Shown piece by piece: positions 33,448 through 41,012 of a stretch of 44,431 nucleotides of DNA. A model generated the notes under the pieces. That model was not told where the DNA came from and made no database searches. It saw only the letters and a program-made list of their open reading frames with translations. Made by a program: the position numbers and the translations under genes. Within the stretch, counting starts at the first letter, position 1. Each line of letters starts with the position of its first letter. This DNA is from Hansschlegelia zhihuaiae (GTDB taxonomy: Bacteria; Pseudomonadota; Alphaproteobacteria; Rhizobiales; Methylopilaceae): contig NZ_RYFI01000016.1 of NCBI RefSeq assembly GCF_004103825.1, positions 79,902-124,332 on the forward strand, written 5' to 3'.

Positions 33448-34338
33448 CTATCGACCGTCCCGGCCGAAGCTGCTGACCTCGATGGCGATATCCGCGACCG
33501 CGTCCTGCAGCGCCGTCGTCCTGCGGCCCTTGCACACCACCGAGAACGGCATCGCGGCGGGCACGGGACTGGACTCCAGGACCTTGAGCTCGCCCGCGGC
33601 GATCTCCGTCTCGTAGCAGGTCGGCGGCAGCAGGCTGACGCCGACGCCGGTCGCCGTCAGCATGGCGAGCACCGTCATGCTGTTGCAGAGGTCCGGGCGC
33701 TGCGTCGAGCCGCTCTCGGCGAGCCAGGCCGAGACGGTCTCGAAATGGATCGAGTTCTCGCCGAGCGACAGGATGCGGATCGTCGAGAAGTCGGCCGCGA
33801 CGAGCGGCCTGTCGGGGGCGACGAAGTCCCGCCCCGCCATCCACCGGAACTGGACCGCTCCCACCGGACGGGCGGTCAGCCCGACGTCGAAGGCCGGCCC
33901 GGGAATCAGCGCGATGTCGAGGTCGCCCGAGACCAGTCGCGACCTCAGCGGGCTTGTGAGCGCGATGTCGAGCTCGAGCATGATCTTCGGATAGCGCTCG
34001 CGCAGCGTCGACACGAGCTTCGGCAGCCAGGTCATCGCGACGAGCTCGGCGACGCCGACCCGGACCAGCCCCGAAAGCCCTTCGGACGGCGCGATCTGCT
34101 GGCGGATCTCCTCCTGCAGCGCGAGCGCGCGCTCCGCATAGCCGAGCAGTTCGCGGCCCTTCGCGGTGACGGTCGCCTTGCGCTGGCTGCGGTCGAACAG
34201 CGCGACGCCGAGATCCTGCTCGAGCTCCTGGATGCGCGCGGAGATCGTCGACTGCGTCGCGTTCAGCTTGTTGGCCGCGGCCGCGAAGCTGCCGAGCCGG
34301 ACGATCTCCACGAAGGTCTGCAGCTGTCGGAAATTCAT
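33448..34338 (-). CDS. LysR-family transcriptional regulator
   Basis: 296 residues. The N-terminal helix-turn-helix is FVEIVRLGSFAAAANKLNATQSTISARIQELEQDLG, followed by LFDRSQRKATVTAKG. The effector domain includes LVRVGVAELVAMTWLPKLV, DLDIALIPGPAF and GVGVSLLPPTCYE. It is divergent from the MHS symporter gene, the standard LysR arrangement, with a conserved 37-bp element 40 bases ahead of its start. The same element recurs before the flavin monooxygenase and before the second flavin reductase, so it probably controls all of these genes together. The effector is likely the substrate or an intermediate of that pathway. Confidence 0.92.
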   Translation of the reverse strand: MNFRQLQTFVEIVRLGSFAAAANKLNATQSTISARIQELEQDLGVALFDRSQRKATVTAKGRELLGYAERALALQEEIRQQIAPSEGLSGLVRVGVAELVAMTWLPKLVSTLRERYPKIMLELDIALTSPLRSRLVSGDLDIALIPGPAFDVGLTARPVGAVQFRWMAGRDFVAPDRPLVAADFSTIRILSLGENSIHFETVSAWLAESGSTQRPDLCNSMTVLAMLTATGVGVSLLPPTCYETEIAAGELKVLESSPVPAAMPFSVVCKGRRTTALQDAVADIAIEVSSFGRDGR

Positions 34339-34377
34339 CGGCGCCTGTGGGTTCGATCGAAGTTCCCGAAGCCTAAT

Positions 34378-34414
34378 GATCGAAAATTATCGATTTCAAT
34401 CGAAATTTTTGGAC
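34378..34414. promoter_or_regulatory. Conserved 37-bp element, copy A (lysR/symporter promoter)
   Basis: Starts GATCGAAA, then after eight bases TTTCAATC, an inverted repeat with one mismatch, extended by GA. The copies at 36135 and 38039 align without gaps and share GATCG, AAA, and TTTCAATCGA. It lies between the divergent LysR and symporter genes, so it is the best candidate for the primary LysR operator. It is strikingly A+T-rich for this genome. Confidence 0.65.
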
Positions 34415-34641
34415 CATAGGCTCTCCGAAGATCAGGCGCCGAAGGACCTGATCGCGACAAGAAGATCGCCCGTGCTTCCAGCGAGCATCGGAACGCCCGC
34501 CCTGTCCCGCATCGCGTGACGGCGTGCGTCCGTGCGTCCGCGGTCCGCGCCTCGTCAGCGCGACCATCGAGCGGCGCCTTCGGAAGTCCGTGCGGCCGGG
34601 TGTGGAAACGACGGTCCCCGCTGGGACGCTAGGAGGACTTC

Positions 34642-36036
34642 ATGGCCACTCGTGTGGGGACGGCAAGCGCCGCCGACGCCGACAACGCGCGCCACGCCAA
34701 ACGCGCCGTCATCGCGTCGACCGTCGGCACGATGATCGAATGGTACGACTTCTATCTCTATGGGCTGGCCGCCGCGCTGGTGTTCGGCAAGCTCTACTTT
34801 CCGGGGAGCGACCCTTATTCGGCGACGCTGCTGTCGTTCTCGACGATGTTCGTCGGCTTCGTGGCGCGTCCGCTCGGCGCGCTGATATTCGGCCATTACG
34901 GCGACCGGATCGGCCGCAAGACGACGCTGGTCGTCACGCTCATGCTCATGGGCGTCAGCACCGTGCTGATCGGCCTGCTGCCGACCTATGAGAGCATCGG
35001 CATCTGGGGCGCGGTCGGCCTCGTCGTGCTGCGCGTCTTCCAGGGCATCGGCGTTGGCGGCGAGTGGGGCGGCGCGGTCGCGGTCGCGACCGAATGGTCG
35101 AAGTTCAACAAGAGCCGCGGCTTCGCCGCGAGCTGGCCGCAGTTCGGCTCGCCGCTCGGCATGCTGATGGCCGTCGGCGCACTGACCCTGACCGCCCAGT
35201 TCGGCGACGCCGCCTGGTTCGAGAGCATCGGCTGGCGCATTCCCTTCCTGATCAGCGCCGTGCTGATCGCCGTCGGCCTGTACATCCGCCTCGGCGTGCT
35301 CGAGACACCGGTGTTCCAGAAACTGCAGCAGGAGAACAAGGTCGCGCAGGCGCCGGTCATGGACGCCATACGCGGCTACTGGAGGCAGATCCTGCTCACC
35401 TGTCTGATCCGCACCGGCCAGCAGGCGCCCTTCGTGATCTTCACGACGTTCCTCTTGTCCTACGGCACCAAGACCCTCGGCTTCGAGAAGCAGTTCCTGT
35501 TCAACTGCGTTCTCGTCGCCTGCGCGTTCTCGCTGTTCGCCAACCCGTTCTTTGGCTGGGCGTCCGACAAGATCGGCCGCAAGCGGATGTACATGATCGG
35601 CGCGGCCACGATGCTGGCCTTCGCCTTCCCGTATTTCTGGATGCTCGACAGCAAGATCCCGGCGTTGGTCGTGCTTGCGATCGTGATCTCGATCCCGATC
35701 CACGACATGCAATGGGCGCCGCTCGCGGCCTTCACGACCGAGAGCTTCCCGCCGAGCGTCCGCTACTCGGGCTCCTCGATCGGTTACCATCTCGCCTCGC
35801 TCACCTCGGGCGGGCCGGCGCCGCTGATCTGCGCTTATCTGCTGCACACCTACGGTTCGTCGACGGCGATCAGCGTATACCTCGCGGTGATAGCGGCGAT
35901 CAGCTTGACCTCGGCGTACTTCCTGAAGGACCGATCGCGCAGCGACTACGCGACGAACGAGGGTTGGGCGCGCGGCGAAACCGAGAAAGGTCTCGGCGCT
36001 GCGACCCCGAAGCCGGTCCCGGCGGCTTCGAGCTGA
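34642..36036 (+). CDS. MHS-family metabolite:proton symporter (major facilitator)
   Basis: 464 residues from ATG 34642, with AGGAGG as an excellent ribosome binding site. Twelve membrane segments are predicted. MHS hallmarks are VIASTVGTMIEWYDFYLYGL at the N-terminus, FVARPLGALIFGHYGDRIGRKTTL (cytoplasmic loop 2-3 motif), FQGIGVGGEWGGAVAVATEW and GWASDKIGRKRMYMIG. Relatives (ProP, KgtP, ShiA) import organic acids, osmolytes or aromatic acids with protons. It is divergent from the LysR gene and precedes the monooxygenase unit, so it probably imports the substrate of that pathway. Confidence 0.92.
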   Translation: MATRVGTASAADADNARHAKRAVIASTVGTMIEWYDFYLYGLAAALVFGKLYFPGSDPYSATLLSFSTMFVGFVARPLGALIFGHYGDRIGRKTTLVVTLMLMGVSTVLIGLLPTYESIGIWGAVGLVVLRVFQGIGVGGEWGGAVAVATEWSKFNKSRGFAASWPQFGSPLGMLMAVGALTLTAQFGDAAWFESIGWRIPFLISAVLIAVGLYIRLGVLETPVFQKLQQENKVAQAPVMDAIRGYWRQILLTCLIRTGQQAPFVIFTTFLLSYGTKTLGFEKQFLFNCVLVACAFSLFANPFFGWASDKIGRKRMYMIGAATMLAFAFPYFWMLDSKIPALVVLAIVISIPIHDMQWAPLAAFTTESFPPSVRYSGSSIGYHLASLTSGGPAPLICAYLLHTYGSSTAISVYLAVIAAISLTSAYFLKDRSRSDYATNEGWARGETEKGLGAATPKPVPAASS

Positions 36037-36062
36037 GCGACGGCGCGTCCGTCCTCAGGCCT

Positions 36063-36091
36063 GCGGGCCGGCGTCCTCGGCGCCGGTCCGC
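36063..36091 (+). terminator. GC-rich hairpin after the symporter gene
   Basis: GCGGGCCGGCG (36063-36073) pairs with CGCCGGTCCGC (36081-36091) with a single G-T wobble around a seven-base loop, followed by CAAAATCCC. It begins 26 bases after the symporter stop and lies before the next conserved element, consistent with termination of the symporter transcript. Confidence 0.5.
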
Positions 36092-36134
36092 AAAATCCCG
36101 AGTGAGCCGCCCATCGAATTTATCGAAGGCTCTC

Positions 36135-36171
36135 GATCGGAAAGTCTCGTTTTCAATCGAGTTTATCGACG
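36135..36171. promoter_or_regulatory. Conserved 37-bp element, copy B (monooxygenase promoter)
   Basis: Reads GATCGGAAA at the left and TTTTCAATCGA in the middle; at 30 or more of 37 positions it agrees with the copy at 38039. An extra partial repeat, ATCGAATTTATCGAAGG at 36113-36129, precedes ATCGAGTTTATCGACGC at 36156-36172 by 43 bases, suggesting a second protein contact. It is about 105 bases upstream of the monooxygenase start. Confidence 0.65.
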
Positions 36172-36274
36172 CTTAGCGTCCTGAAAGACGCGGGGGGCGC
36201 CCTCGCATCGACCGGAAAGCAGCGGCGGAAGCCTTCCTGGGCCAGCCCGTCCCAACGTCACAGGGAAAGCCATC

Positions 36275-37441
36275 ATGTCGGATCAAGCCCAACGGACGAA
36301 GCCCGGCCTGTCCCCGCTCGACGCGGTCAAGGCCCAGCCGATGATGCTCGGGCTGTTCCTGCCGATCCAGTCCGGCGCCTGGAGTCCCTCGACGGCGCCG
36401 CGCTCGACCGACTGGACCTTCGACTACAACGCGAAGTGCACGGTGATGGCCGAGAATCTCGGCTTCGACCTCGTCTTCGGCCTCGCCCAGTGGATGGGCA
36501 AGGGCGGCTATGGCGGCGAGATGCGGTTCCGCGAGAACGCCACCGACCCGCTGCTCGTGACAGCCGGCCTCGCGGCCCTGACCAAGCGCATCCTGCTCGT
36601 GTCGACGGTGCACATCCTCTACGGCTGGCACCCGCTCCACCTCGCCAAGTTCGGCGCGACTATCTCCGAGATGAGCGGCGGGCGCTGGGGCCTCAACATG
36701 GTCACGGGCTACAAGAAGAGCGAGTTTGAGATGTTCGGGCTCGAGCAGATCGAGCACGATCAGCGCTACGTCATGGCCGATGAGTTCGTGACAATCATGA
36801 AGCGGCTTTGGTCGGAGGACGAGAACCTCACGATGGACGGCCGCTTCTGGAAGCTGAAGAACGCCTTCGTGGCGCCGAAACCCGCCGGCGGCAAATGCAT
36901 CCTGGTCAACGCCTCGTCGTCCGGCGCGGGCCTCGCCTATGCGGTCAAGCATTCGGACCTGATCTTCGTGACGAGCCCGGCCGGCGCCGATCTCGACAAG
37001 GCCTGCGAGGCGCTGCCCGCGCACACCGCCAAGATCAAGCAGGCGGCGAAGGAGATGGGACGCGACATCCGCATCCTGATCAACCCGCACGTGATCTGCC
37101 GCGAGACGGAAGCCGAGGCGCGGGCGCAATACGACGCCATCCTGCGCGGGGCCGACCCGGTCGCGGCGCAGAACTTCTACCAGACCTTCACCGGCGGCGA
37201 TCAGACCTCGTGGAAGGCGGCGACTAAGGAGCAGTGGACGATCGGCGGCAACGTCCACATCGTCGGCACGCCCGAACAGGTCGTCGACGGCTTCAGGCGG
37301 CTGCGGGCCGCGGGCTGCGACGGCATGCAGGTCAATTTCTACGATTTCATCCCGGACCTCGCCTTCTTCGGCGAGCGCGTCCTGCCGTTGATGCGCCAAG
37401 CGGGCCTCAGGCTCGACGGGCCGCTCGCCGCGGCCGCGTGA
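36275..37441 (+). CDS. Flavin-dependent monooxygenase, luciferase-like (RutA/SfnG-related)
   Basis: 388 residues from ATG 36275 (AGGGA upstream). The bacterial luciferase-like barrel shows LGLFLPIQSGAWSPSTAP at the N-terminus, AENLGFDLVFGLAQW, LAALTKRILLVSTVHILYGW, the block ATISEMSGGRWGLNMVTGYK and IVGTPEQVVDGFRRL near the C-terminus. SGGRFGVNLVTGW is the matching segment of RutA, the pyrimidine-ring-opening monooxygenase; dimethylsulfone monooxygenase SfnG is also close. These enzymes use reduced FMN made by a separate reductase. A flavin reductase gene follows after five bases. It lacks the other rut genes, so the substrate is probably another N-heterocycle, amide or sulfone. Confidence 0.88.
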   Translation: MSDQAQRTKPGLSPLDAVKAQPMMLGLFLPIQSGAWSPSTAPRSTDWTFDYNAKCTVMAENLGFDLVFGLAQWMGKGGYGGEMRFRENATDPLLVTAGLAALTKRILLVSTVHILYGWHPLHLAKFGATISEMSGGRWGLNMVTGYKKSEFEMFGLEQIEHDQRYVMADEFVTIMKRLWSEDENLTMDGRFWKLKNAFVAPKPAGGKCILVNASSSGAGLAYAVKHSDLIFVTSPAGADLDKACEALPAHTAKIKQAAKEMGRDIRILINPHVICRETEAEARAQYDAILRGADPVAAQNFYQTFTGGDQTSWKAATKEQWTIGGNVHIVGTPEQVVDGFRRLRAAGCDGMQVNFYDFIPDLAFFGERVLPLMRQAGLRLDGPLAAAA

Positions 37442-37446
37442 GACGG

Positions 37447-37998
37447 ATGAGCGACGCCGAGTTGGCGGAGCCCGGCGTCGAGGCGGCCGGGCTCCGCGCC
37501 GAGTCCAGACCCGTCAGCCCCGACGAATTGAGGACCTTCGCCGGCCATTTCGCGACCGGCGTCGCGGTCGTCACCTCCCGGAGCCCCGACGGGACGCTCT
37601 GCGGCGTCACGATCAACGCGGTCTCGTCGCTGTCGCTCGACCCGCCGCTGTTCCTCGTCTGCCTCGACCACCGCTCGAACACGCTCGGCTCCGTGCTCGA
37701 AAGCCGGCGCTTCGGCCTGCACTTCCTCGCCAGGGATCAGGCCCGGCTCTCGCAGGTCTTCGCCTCCAAGGTCACGGACAAGTTCGCGGCTGTCGACCAC
37801 GAGATCAGCGCGAACGGCGTCCCGCTTCTCGGCGGCGTACTCGCGGCCGCCGAGTGCCGCGTGACCGAGGTCTGCCCCGGCGGCGACCACACGATCGTGC
37901 TCGGCGCGGTCGAGGCCATCCGGGCGAATGGCGGCGAGCCTCTGCTCTACCATCGCGGCGCCTATGCGGCGCTCAAACCCGCGACGCCACACGCGTGA
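37447..37998 (+). CDS. Flavin reductase, RutF/HpaC-like (first paralog)
   Basis: 183 residues, five bases after the monooxygenase stop. The flavin-reductase split-barrel domain begins near residue 30: LRTFAGHFATGVAVVTSRSPDG, then GVTINAVSSLSLDPPLFLVCLDHRSNT, FGLHFLARDQ and closing GGDHTIVLGAVEAI..PLLYHRGAYA. The preceding 27 residues are an extra, acidic N-terminal extension absent from the second paralog. It makes FMNH2 from NAD(P)H for the adjacent monooxygenase. It is closely similar along its length to the protein encoded at 38162, which indicates a tandem duplication. Confidence 0.92.
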   Translation: MSDAELAEPGVEAAGLRAESRPVSPDELRTFAGHFATGVAVVTSRSPDGTLCGVTINAVSSLSLDPPLFLVCLDHRSNTLGSVLESRRFGLHFLARDQARLSQVFASKVTDKFAAVDHEISANGVPLLGGVLAAAECRVTEVCPGGDHTIVLGAVEAIRANGGEPLLYHRGAYAALKPATPHA

Positions 37999-38038
37999 CG
38001 CCGGCAATGCCCAATAATCGTCTTTTTCGAACCAACCA

Positions 38039-38075
38039 GATCGAAAAGTCTTGTTTTCAATCGAATTTCTCGACG
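38039..38075. promoter_or_regulatory. Conserved 37-bp element, copy C (second flavin reductase promoter)
   Basis: Begins GATCGAAAAGTC and contains TTTTCAATCGAATTT, in gap-free register with the copies at 34378 and 36135. It is 86 bases upstream of the second flavin reductase gene, in the only sizeable gap between the two reductase genes. The position implies a third, separately controlled transcription unit: reductase, CoA-transferase, crotonase. Confidence 0.65.
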
Positions 38076-38161
38076 AGTAGGGTCATGGTCAAGCCGGGCG
38101 ACAAGTCCCGCGCCAATGCCATGCCCGGGCCAGCGAGCCCGCCGTTCCGGAGGACGTCCTG

Positions 38162-38665
38162 ATGTCAGCCGCCGCCCCGATCACCTCGACGGATCTCCGC
38201 GCCTTCGCGGGCCATTTCGCGACAGGCGTCGCGGTCGTCACCAGCCGCAGCCCCGAGGGCGACCTCGCGGGCGTCACGATCAACGCGGTGACGTCGCTAT
38301 CGCTCGACCCGCCGCTCTTTCTGATCTGCCTCGACCACAAGTCGAACACGCTCGGCACGCTGCTGGCGAGCGGACATTTCTGCCTCCACTTCCTCTCCAA
38401 GGGGCAGACCGAGGTCTCGAAGATCTTCGCCTCGAAGCGAGAGGACAAGTTCACGGAGGCCTCCTACCGGATCGGCGAGACCGGCAGCCCGGTGCTCGAC
38501 GGCGTGCTGGCGGCCGCGGAATGCCGCCTCGCGGAGATCTGCCCGGGCGGCGACCACACGATCATCATCGGACAGGTCGACAAGGTGCATATCCACGGCG
38601 GCGAACCGCTGCTCTATCATCGCGGCGCCTATGCGGCCCTCGAGCAGGAAAGGCTGGCGGCGTGA
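38162..38665 (+). CDS. Flavin reductase, RutF/HpaC-like (second paralog)
   Basis: 167 residues from ATG 38162. It shares most positions with the first paralog: LRAFAGHFATGVAVVTSRSPEG, GVTINAVTSLSLDPPLFLICLDHKSNT, IFASKREDKF, GGDHTIIIGQVDKV and PLLYHRGAYA. It lacks the N-terminal extension. Its own conserved promoter element lies at 38039-38075. Its stop overlaps the CoA-transferase start as GTGA, so it is translationally tied to the downstream genes. It could serve the same monooxygenase or a second, unseen one. Why a pathway needs two nearly identical reductases is unclear. Confidence 0.92.
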   Translation: MSAAAPITSTDLRAFAGHFATGVAVVTSRSPEGDLAGVTINAVTSLSLDPPLFLICLDHKSNTLGTLLASGHFCLHFLSKGQTEVSKIFASKREDKFTEASYRIGETGSPVLDGVLAAAECRLAEICPGGDHTIIIGQVDKVHIHGGEPLLYHRGAYAALEQERLAA

Positions 38666-39861
38666 GCGCACCCATGATGGCGAAGCCCCTCGAAGGCCTT
38701 CGGGTGCTCGAATTCGCGCAGATCGCCGCCGGCCCCTTCACCGGGATGCTGCTAGCCGACCTCGGCGCCGACGTCGTGAAGATCGAGCGGCCCGACGGCG
38801 GAGACGGCATGCGCGGCTGGCCGCCGCTGCATCCGGGCGAGGGCGGGGAGGAGGACGTCTACAGCGGCAACTTCACCTCGCTCAACCGCAACAAGCGGTC
38901 CGTCGCGCTCGACATCAAGGACGAGGCCGATCTCGCGAGGCTCTACGAACTGGTCGCGAACGCCGACGTCTTCATCGAGAACTTCCGCCCCGGGGCGCTG
39001 AAGCGCGCGGGCCTCGGCTACGACCAGCTGAAGGCGCGCAATCCGCGGCTGGTCTATTGCTCGATCACGGGCTACGGCCAGACCGGGCCTTATGCGCTCA
39101 AGGGCGCGTTCGACGTCACCGCGCAGGCGATGAGCGGTCTGATGAGCGTGACCGGCGAGGAGGGTCGCCCGCCCGTGAAATGCGGCGTGCCGGTCGGAGA
39201 TTTCGCGACCGGGCTCTATGCAGGCTACGTGATCCTCGCGGCCGTCATGCGGGCGCGCCAGACCGGCAAGGGCGCGCATGTCGACTGCTCGATCCTCGGC
39301 TCGCTGCTCGGGATCTCGGCGCTCCAGACGAGCGAATATTTCGGCACCGGCAAGCCGCCTCGTCGCCTCGGATCGGCGCATCCGCGCAACGCCCCCTATG
39401 CGGGCTTCCAGGCGTCCGACAAACCGTTCACGATCGCGGCCGGCAACGACAAGCTCTGGCGGGACACCTGCGCGATCGTCGGCCGTCCCGACCTTCCGGA
39501 CGACCCGCGCTTCAAAACGCAAGGCCTGCGCGCCAGGAACCAGGACGCGCTCGCCGAGATCCTGCAGCCGATCTTCGCGACCCGCACCGCCGAGGAATGG
39601 CTCACCGAGCTCGACGCCAAGGGCGTGCCCTGCGCGCCGATCAACGACTTCGCCGAGATCCTTGCCGACCCGCATGTGCGGCAGGCCGGCTGGGTGCGGA
39701 ACGTCACGATGCCGAACGGCGCGACGGCGGAAACCGTCGGCTTCCCGATCGCGATGTCGGATTACGCCTTCGAGATCACGCGGACGCCGCCTAAGCTCGG
39801 CGAGCACAATGACGAGGTCATCAGCGAATGGACGGAACCGCGCTTCGCGAAGGCCCTGTAA
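38662..39861 (+). CDS. Class III CoA-transferase (CaiB/BaiF family)
   Basis: 399 residues from GTG 38662 (GTGA overlap); ATG 38674 is an alternative. Family blocks are LEGLRVLEFAQIAAGPFTGMLLADLGADVVKIE at the N-terminus, NRNKRSVALDIK, ADVFIENFRPGALKRAGLGY, CSITGYGQTGPY and GVPVGDFATGLYAGYVI. The Asp in VGDFATG is in the catalytic position for the acyl-aspartyl intermediate. These enzymes move CoA between carboxylic acids through a mixed anhydride. Its product is probably the substrate of the crotonase that overlaps its end by 34 bases. The acyl donor and acceptor are not identifiable from sequence. Confidence 0.92.
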   Translation: MSAPMMAKPLEGLRVLEFAQIAAGPFTGMLLADLGADVVKIERPDGGDGMRGWPPLHPGEGGEEDVYSGNFTSLNRNKRSVALDIKDEADLARLYELVANADVFIENFRPGALKRAGLGYDQLKARNPRLVYCSITGYGQTGPYALKGAFDVTAQAMSGLMSVTGEEGRPPVKCGVPVGDFATGLYAGYVILAAVMRARQTGKGAHVDCSILGSLLGISALQTSEYFGTGKPPRRLGSAHPRNAPYAGFQASDKPFTIAAGNDKLWRDTCAIVGRPDLPDDPRFKTQGLRARNQDALAEILQPIFATRTAEEWLTELDAKGVPCAPINDFAEILADPHVRQAGWVRNVTMPNGATAETVGFPIAMSDYAFEITRTPPKLGEHNDEVISEWTEPRFAKAL

Positions 39862-40574
39862 GGGTCCGGCTCGACGGCCCGGAAGGGCTGCGCACGATCG
39901 CGATCGACCGGCCGGCCAAGGCGAACGCGCTCGACGCCGAGACCGTTGAGGCGCTCGCGCAGGCGGTCGCGGAGGCGGCTCAGGCCGGCGCGCCCTTCGG
40001 TTTCGGGAGCGACGGGCGCGTGTTCTGTGGCGGGTTCGACTTCACCGGCGTCGACGAGCAGAGCCAGGGCGATCTGCTGCTGCGTTTCGTCAGGATCGAG
40101 GCGCTGCTACAGGCCGTCGCTCATGCGCCAACCGCGAGCTTCGCCTTCGTCGGCGGCGCGGCCTTCGGCGCGGGCGCGGATCTCGCCTCGATCTGCGCCT
40201 ATCGCATCGGATCGCCGGAAGCGAAGTTCCGCTTTCCGGGCTTTCGCTTCGGCGTCGCGCTCGGCACGCGCCGGCTCGCCGTGACCGTCGGCCCCGACGC
40301 CGCCCGCTCGATCCTGCTCGAGAACCGCACCGTGGGAGCCGAGGAGGCGCTCGAGCTCGGACTGCTCACCCATCTCGTCGACCGCTCGGAGTTCGACGCG
40401 ACGGCGGCCCGGCTGCTTGAGGCGCATCGCGGCCTCTCCGAGGGGGCGGCGGCCCGAGTCCTGGGCCTCACCATTCCGGACACGCGCGACGCCGACATGG
40501 CGGAGCTCGTCCGCTCGCTCGAACCCGACGGGCTCCACGACCGCATCGCGCGGTACCGTTCCGGACACCGCTGA
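39828..40574 (+). CDS. Divergent crotonase-fold (enoyl-CoA hydratase/isomerase) protein
   Basis: 248 residues overlapping the CoA-transferase gene by 34 bases. The fold is recognisable from LRTIAIDRPAKANALDAETVEAL, the oxyanion segments GRVFCGGFDF and GGAAFGAGADLASICAYRIGS, then FRFPGFRFGVALGTRRLA and LTHLVDRSEF. Compared with classical hydratases (GGGCELA and QPEILLG), the first catalytic Glu is Asp and the second is Gly (FPGFRFG). The active site is therefore not that of a standard hydratase, so it may be an isomerase, hydrolase or C-C lyase of the superfamily. It is the last rightward gene before the convergent aconitase X pair. Confidence 0.85.
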   Translation: MDGTALREGPVRVRLDGPEGLRTIAIDRPAKANALDAETVEALAQAVAEAAQAGAPFGFGSDGRVFCGGFDFTGVDEQSQGDLLLRFVRIEALLQAVAHAPTASFAFVGGAAFGAGADLASICAYRIGSPEAKFRFPGFRFGVALGTRRLAVTVGPDAARSILLENRTVGAEEALELGLLTHLVDRSEFDATAARLLEAHRGLSEGAAARVLGLTIPDTRDADMAELVRSLEPDGLHDRIARYRSGHR

Positions 40575-40581
40575 AGTCTCG

Positions 40582-40597
40582 GACGCCTCGCGGCGTC
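40582..40597. terminator. Short hairpin between convergent genes
   Basis: GACGCC (40582-40587) and GGCGTC (40592-40597) pair around TCGC. The hairpin lies in the 21-base gap between the crotonase stop and the aconitase X small-subunit stop, overlapping the latter by two bases. Without a T-run on either side it is only a modest candidate for a two-way terminator. Confidence 0.35.
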
Positions 40598-41012
40598 AGT
40601 CGCGATTCAGGATCGTCACCTCGCCGGCGGCCGGATCGACCCGCAGCCTGTCGCCGGTGCGGACCTCCCTGGTGACGTCGGGGCAGTCGAAGCGGTCGAC
40701 CATCGTGACCTCTCCGAAGGCCGCGCCCTGGGCCAGGATCGTGTTGACCGAGTTGAACAGAAAGGCGAGCGGCGTGACGCCCGACTGCTTCATCTCGCGC
40801 AGCATCCAGGCCGAGGCGACGCCGCCCTTGGCGGTGTTCAGCACCAGGATGCGGTCCCGGTAGCTCTGGCCGTGAAGCTTGTGCGCGGGGCGCGAGAAGA
40901 CGCCCTGCTTGCGGTCGAGGTCGTAGCGAGCGCTGAAATTATCCTCGGCGACGAGCGCCTCGCCCTCGACGGCCGGGCCGATGCCCGGATGGCAGCGCAG
41001 AACGATCGGCAT
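40596..41012 (-). CDS. Aconitase X small subunit (swivel domain, DUF126)
   Basis: 138 residues from ATG 41012, which overlaps the large-subunit stop by one base (TGATG). The swivelling domain shows VLRCHPGIGPAVEGEALVA at the N-terminus, the FSARYDLDRKQGVFSRPAHKLHGQ segment and ILVLNTAKGGVASAWMLREM, then a C-terminal GDRLRVDPAAGEVTIL. In aconitase X enzymes this domain closes over the active site of the large subunit. Bacterial two-gene versions include cis-3-hydroxy-L-proline dehydratase. It is the downstream partner of the next gene to the right. Confidence 0.9.
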   Translation of the reverse strand: MPIVLRCHPGIGPAVEGEALVAEDNFSARYDLDRKQGVFSRPAHKLHGQSYRDRILVLNTAKGGVASAWMLREMKQSGVTPLAFLFNSVNTILAQGAAFGEVTMVDRFDCPDVTREVRTGDRLRVDPAAGEVTILNRD

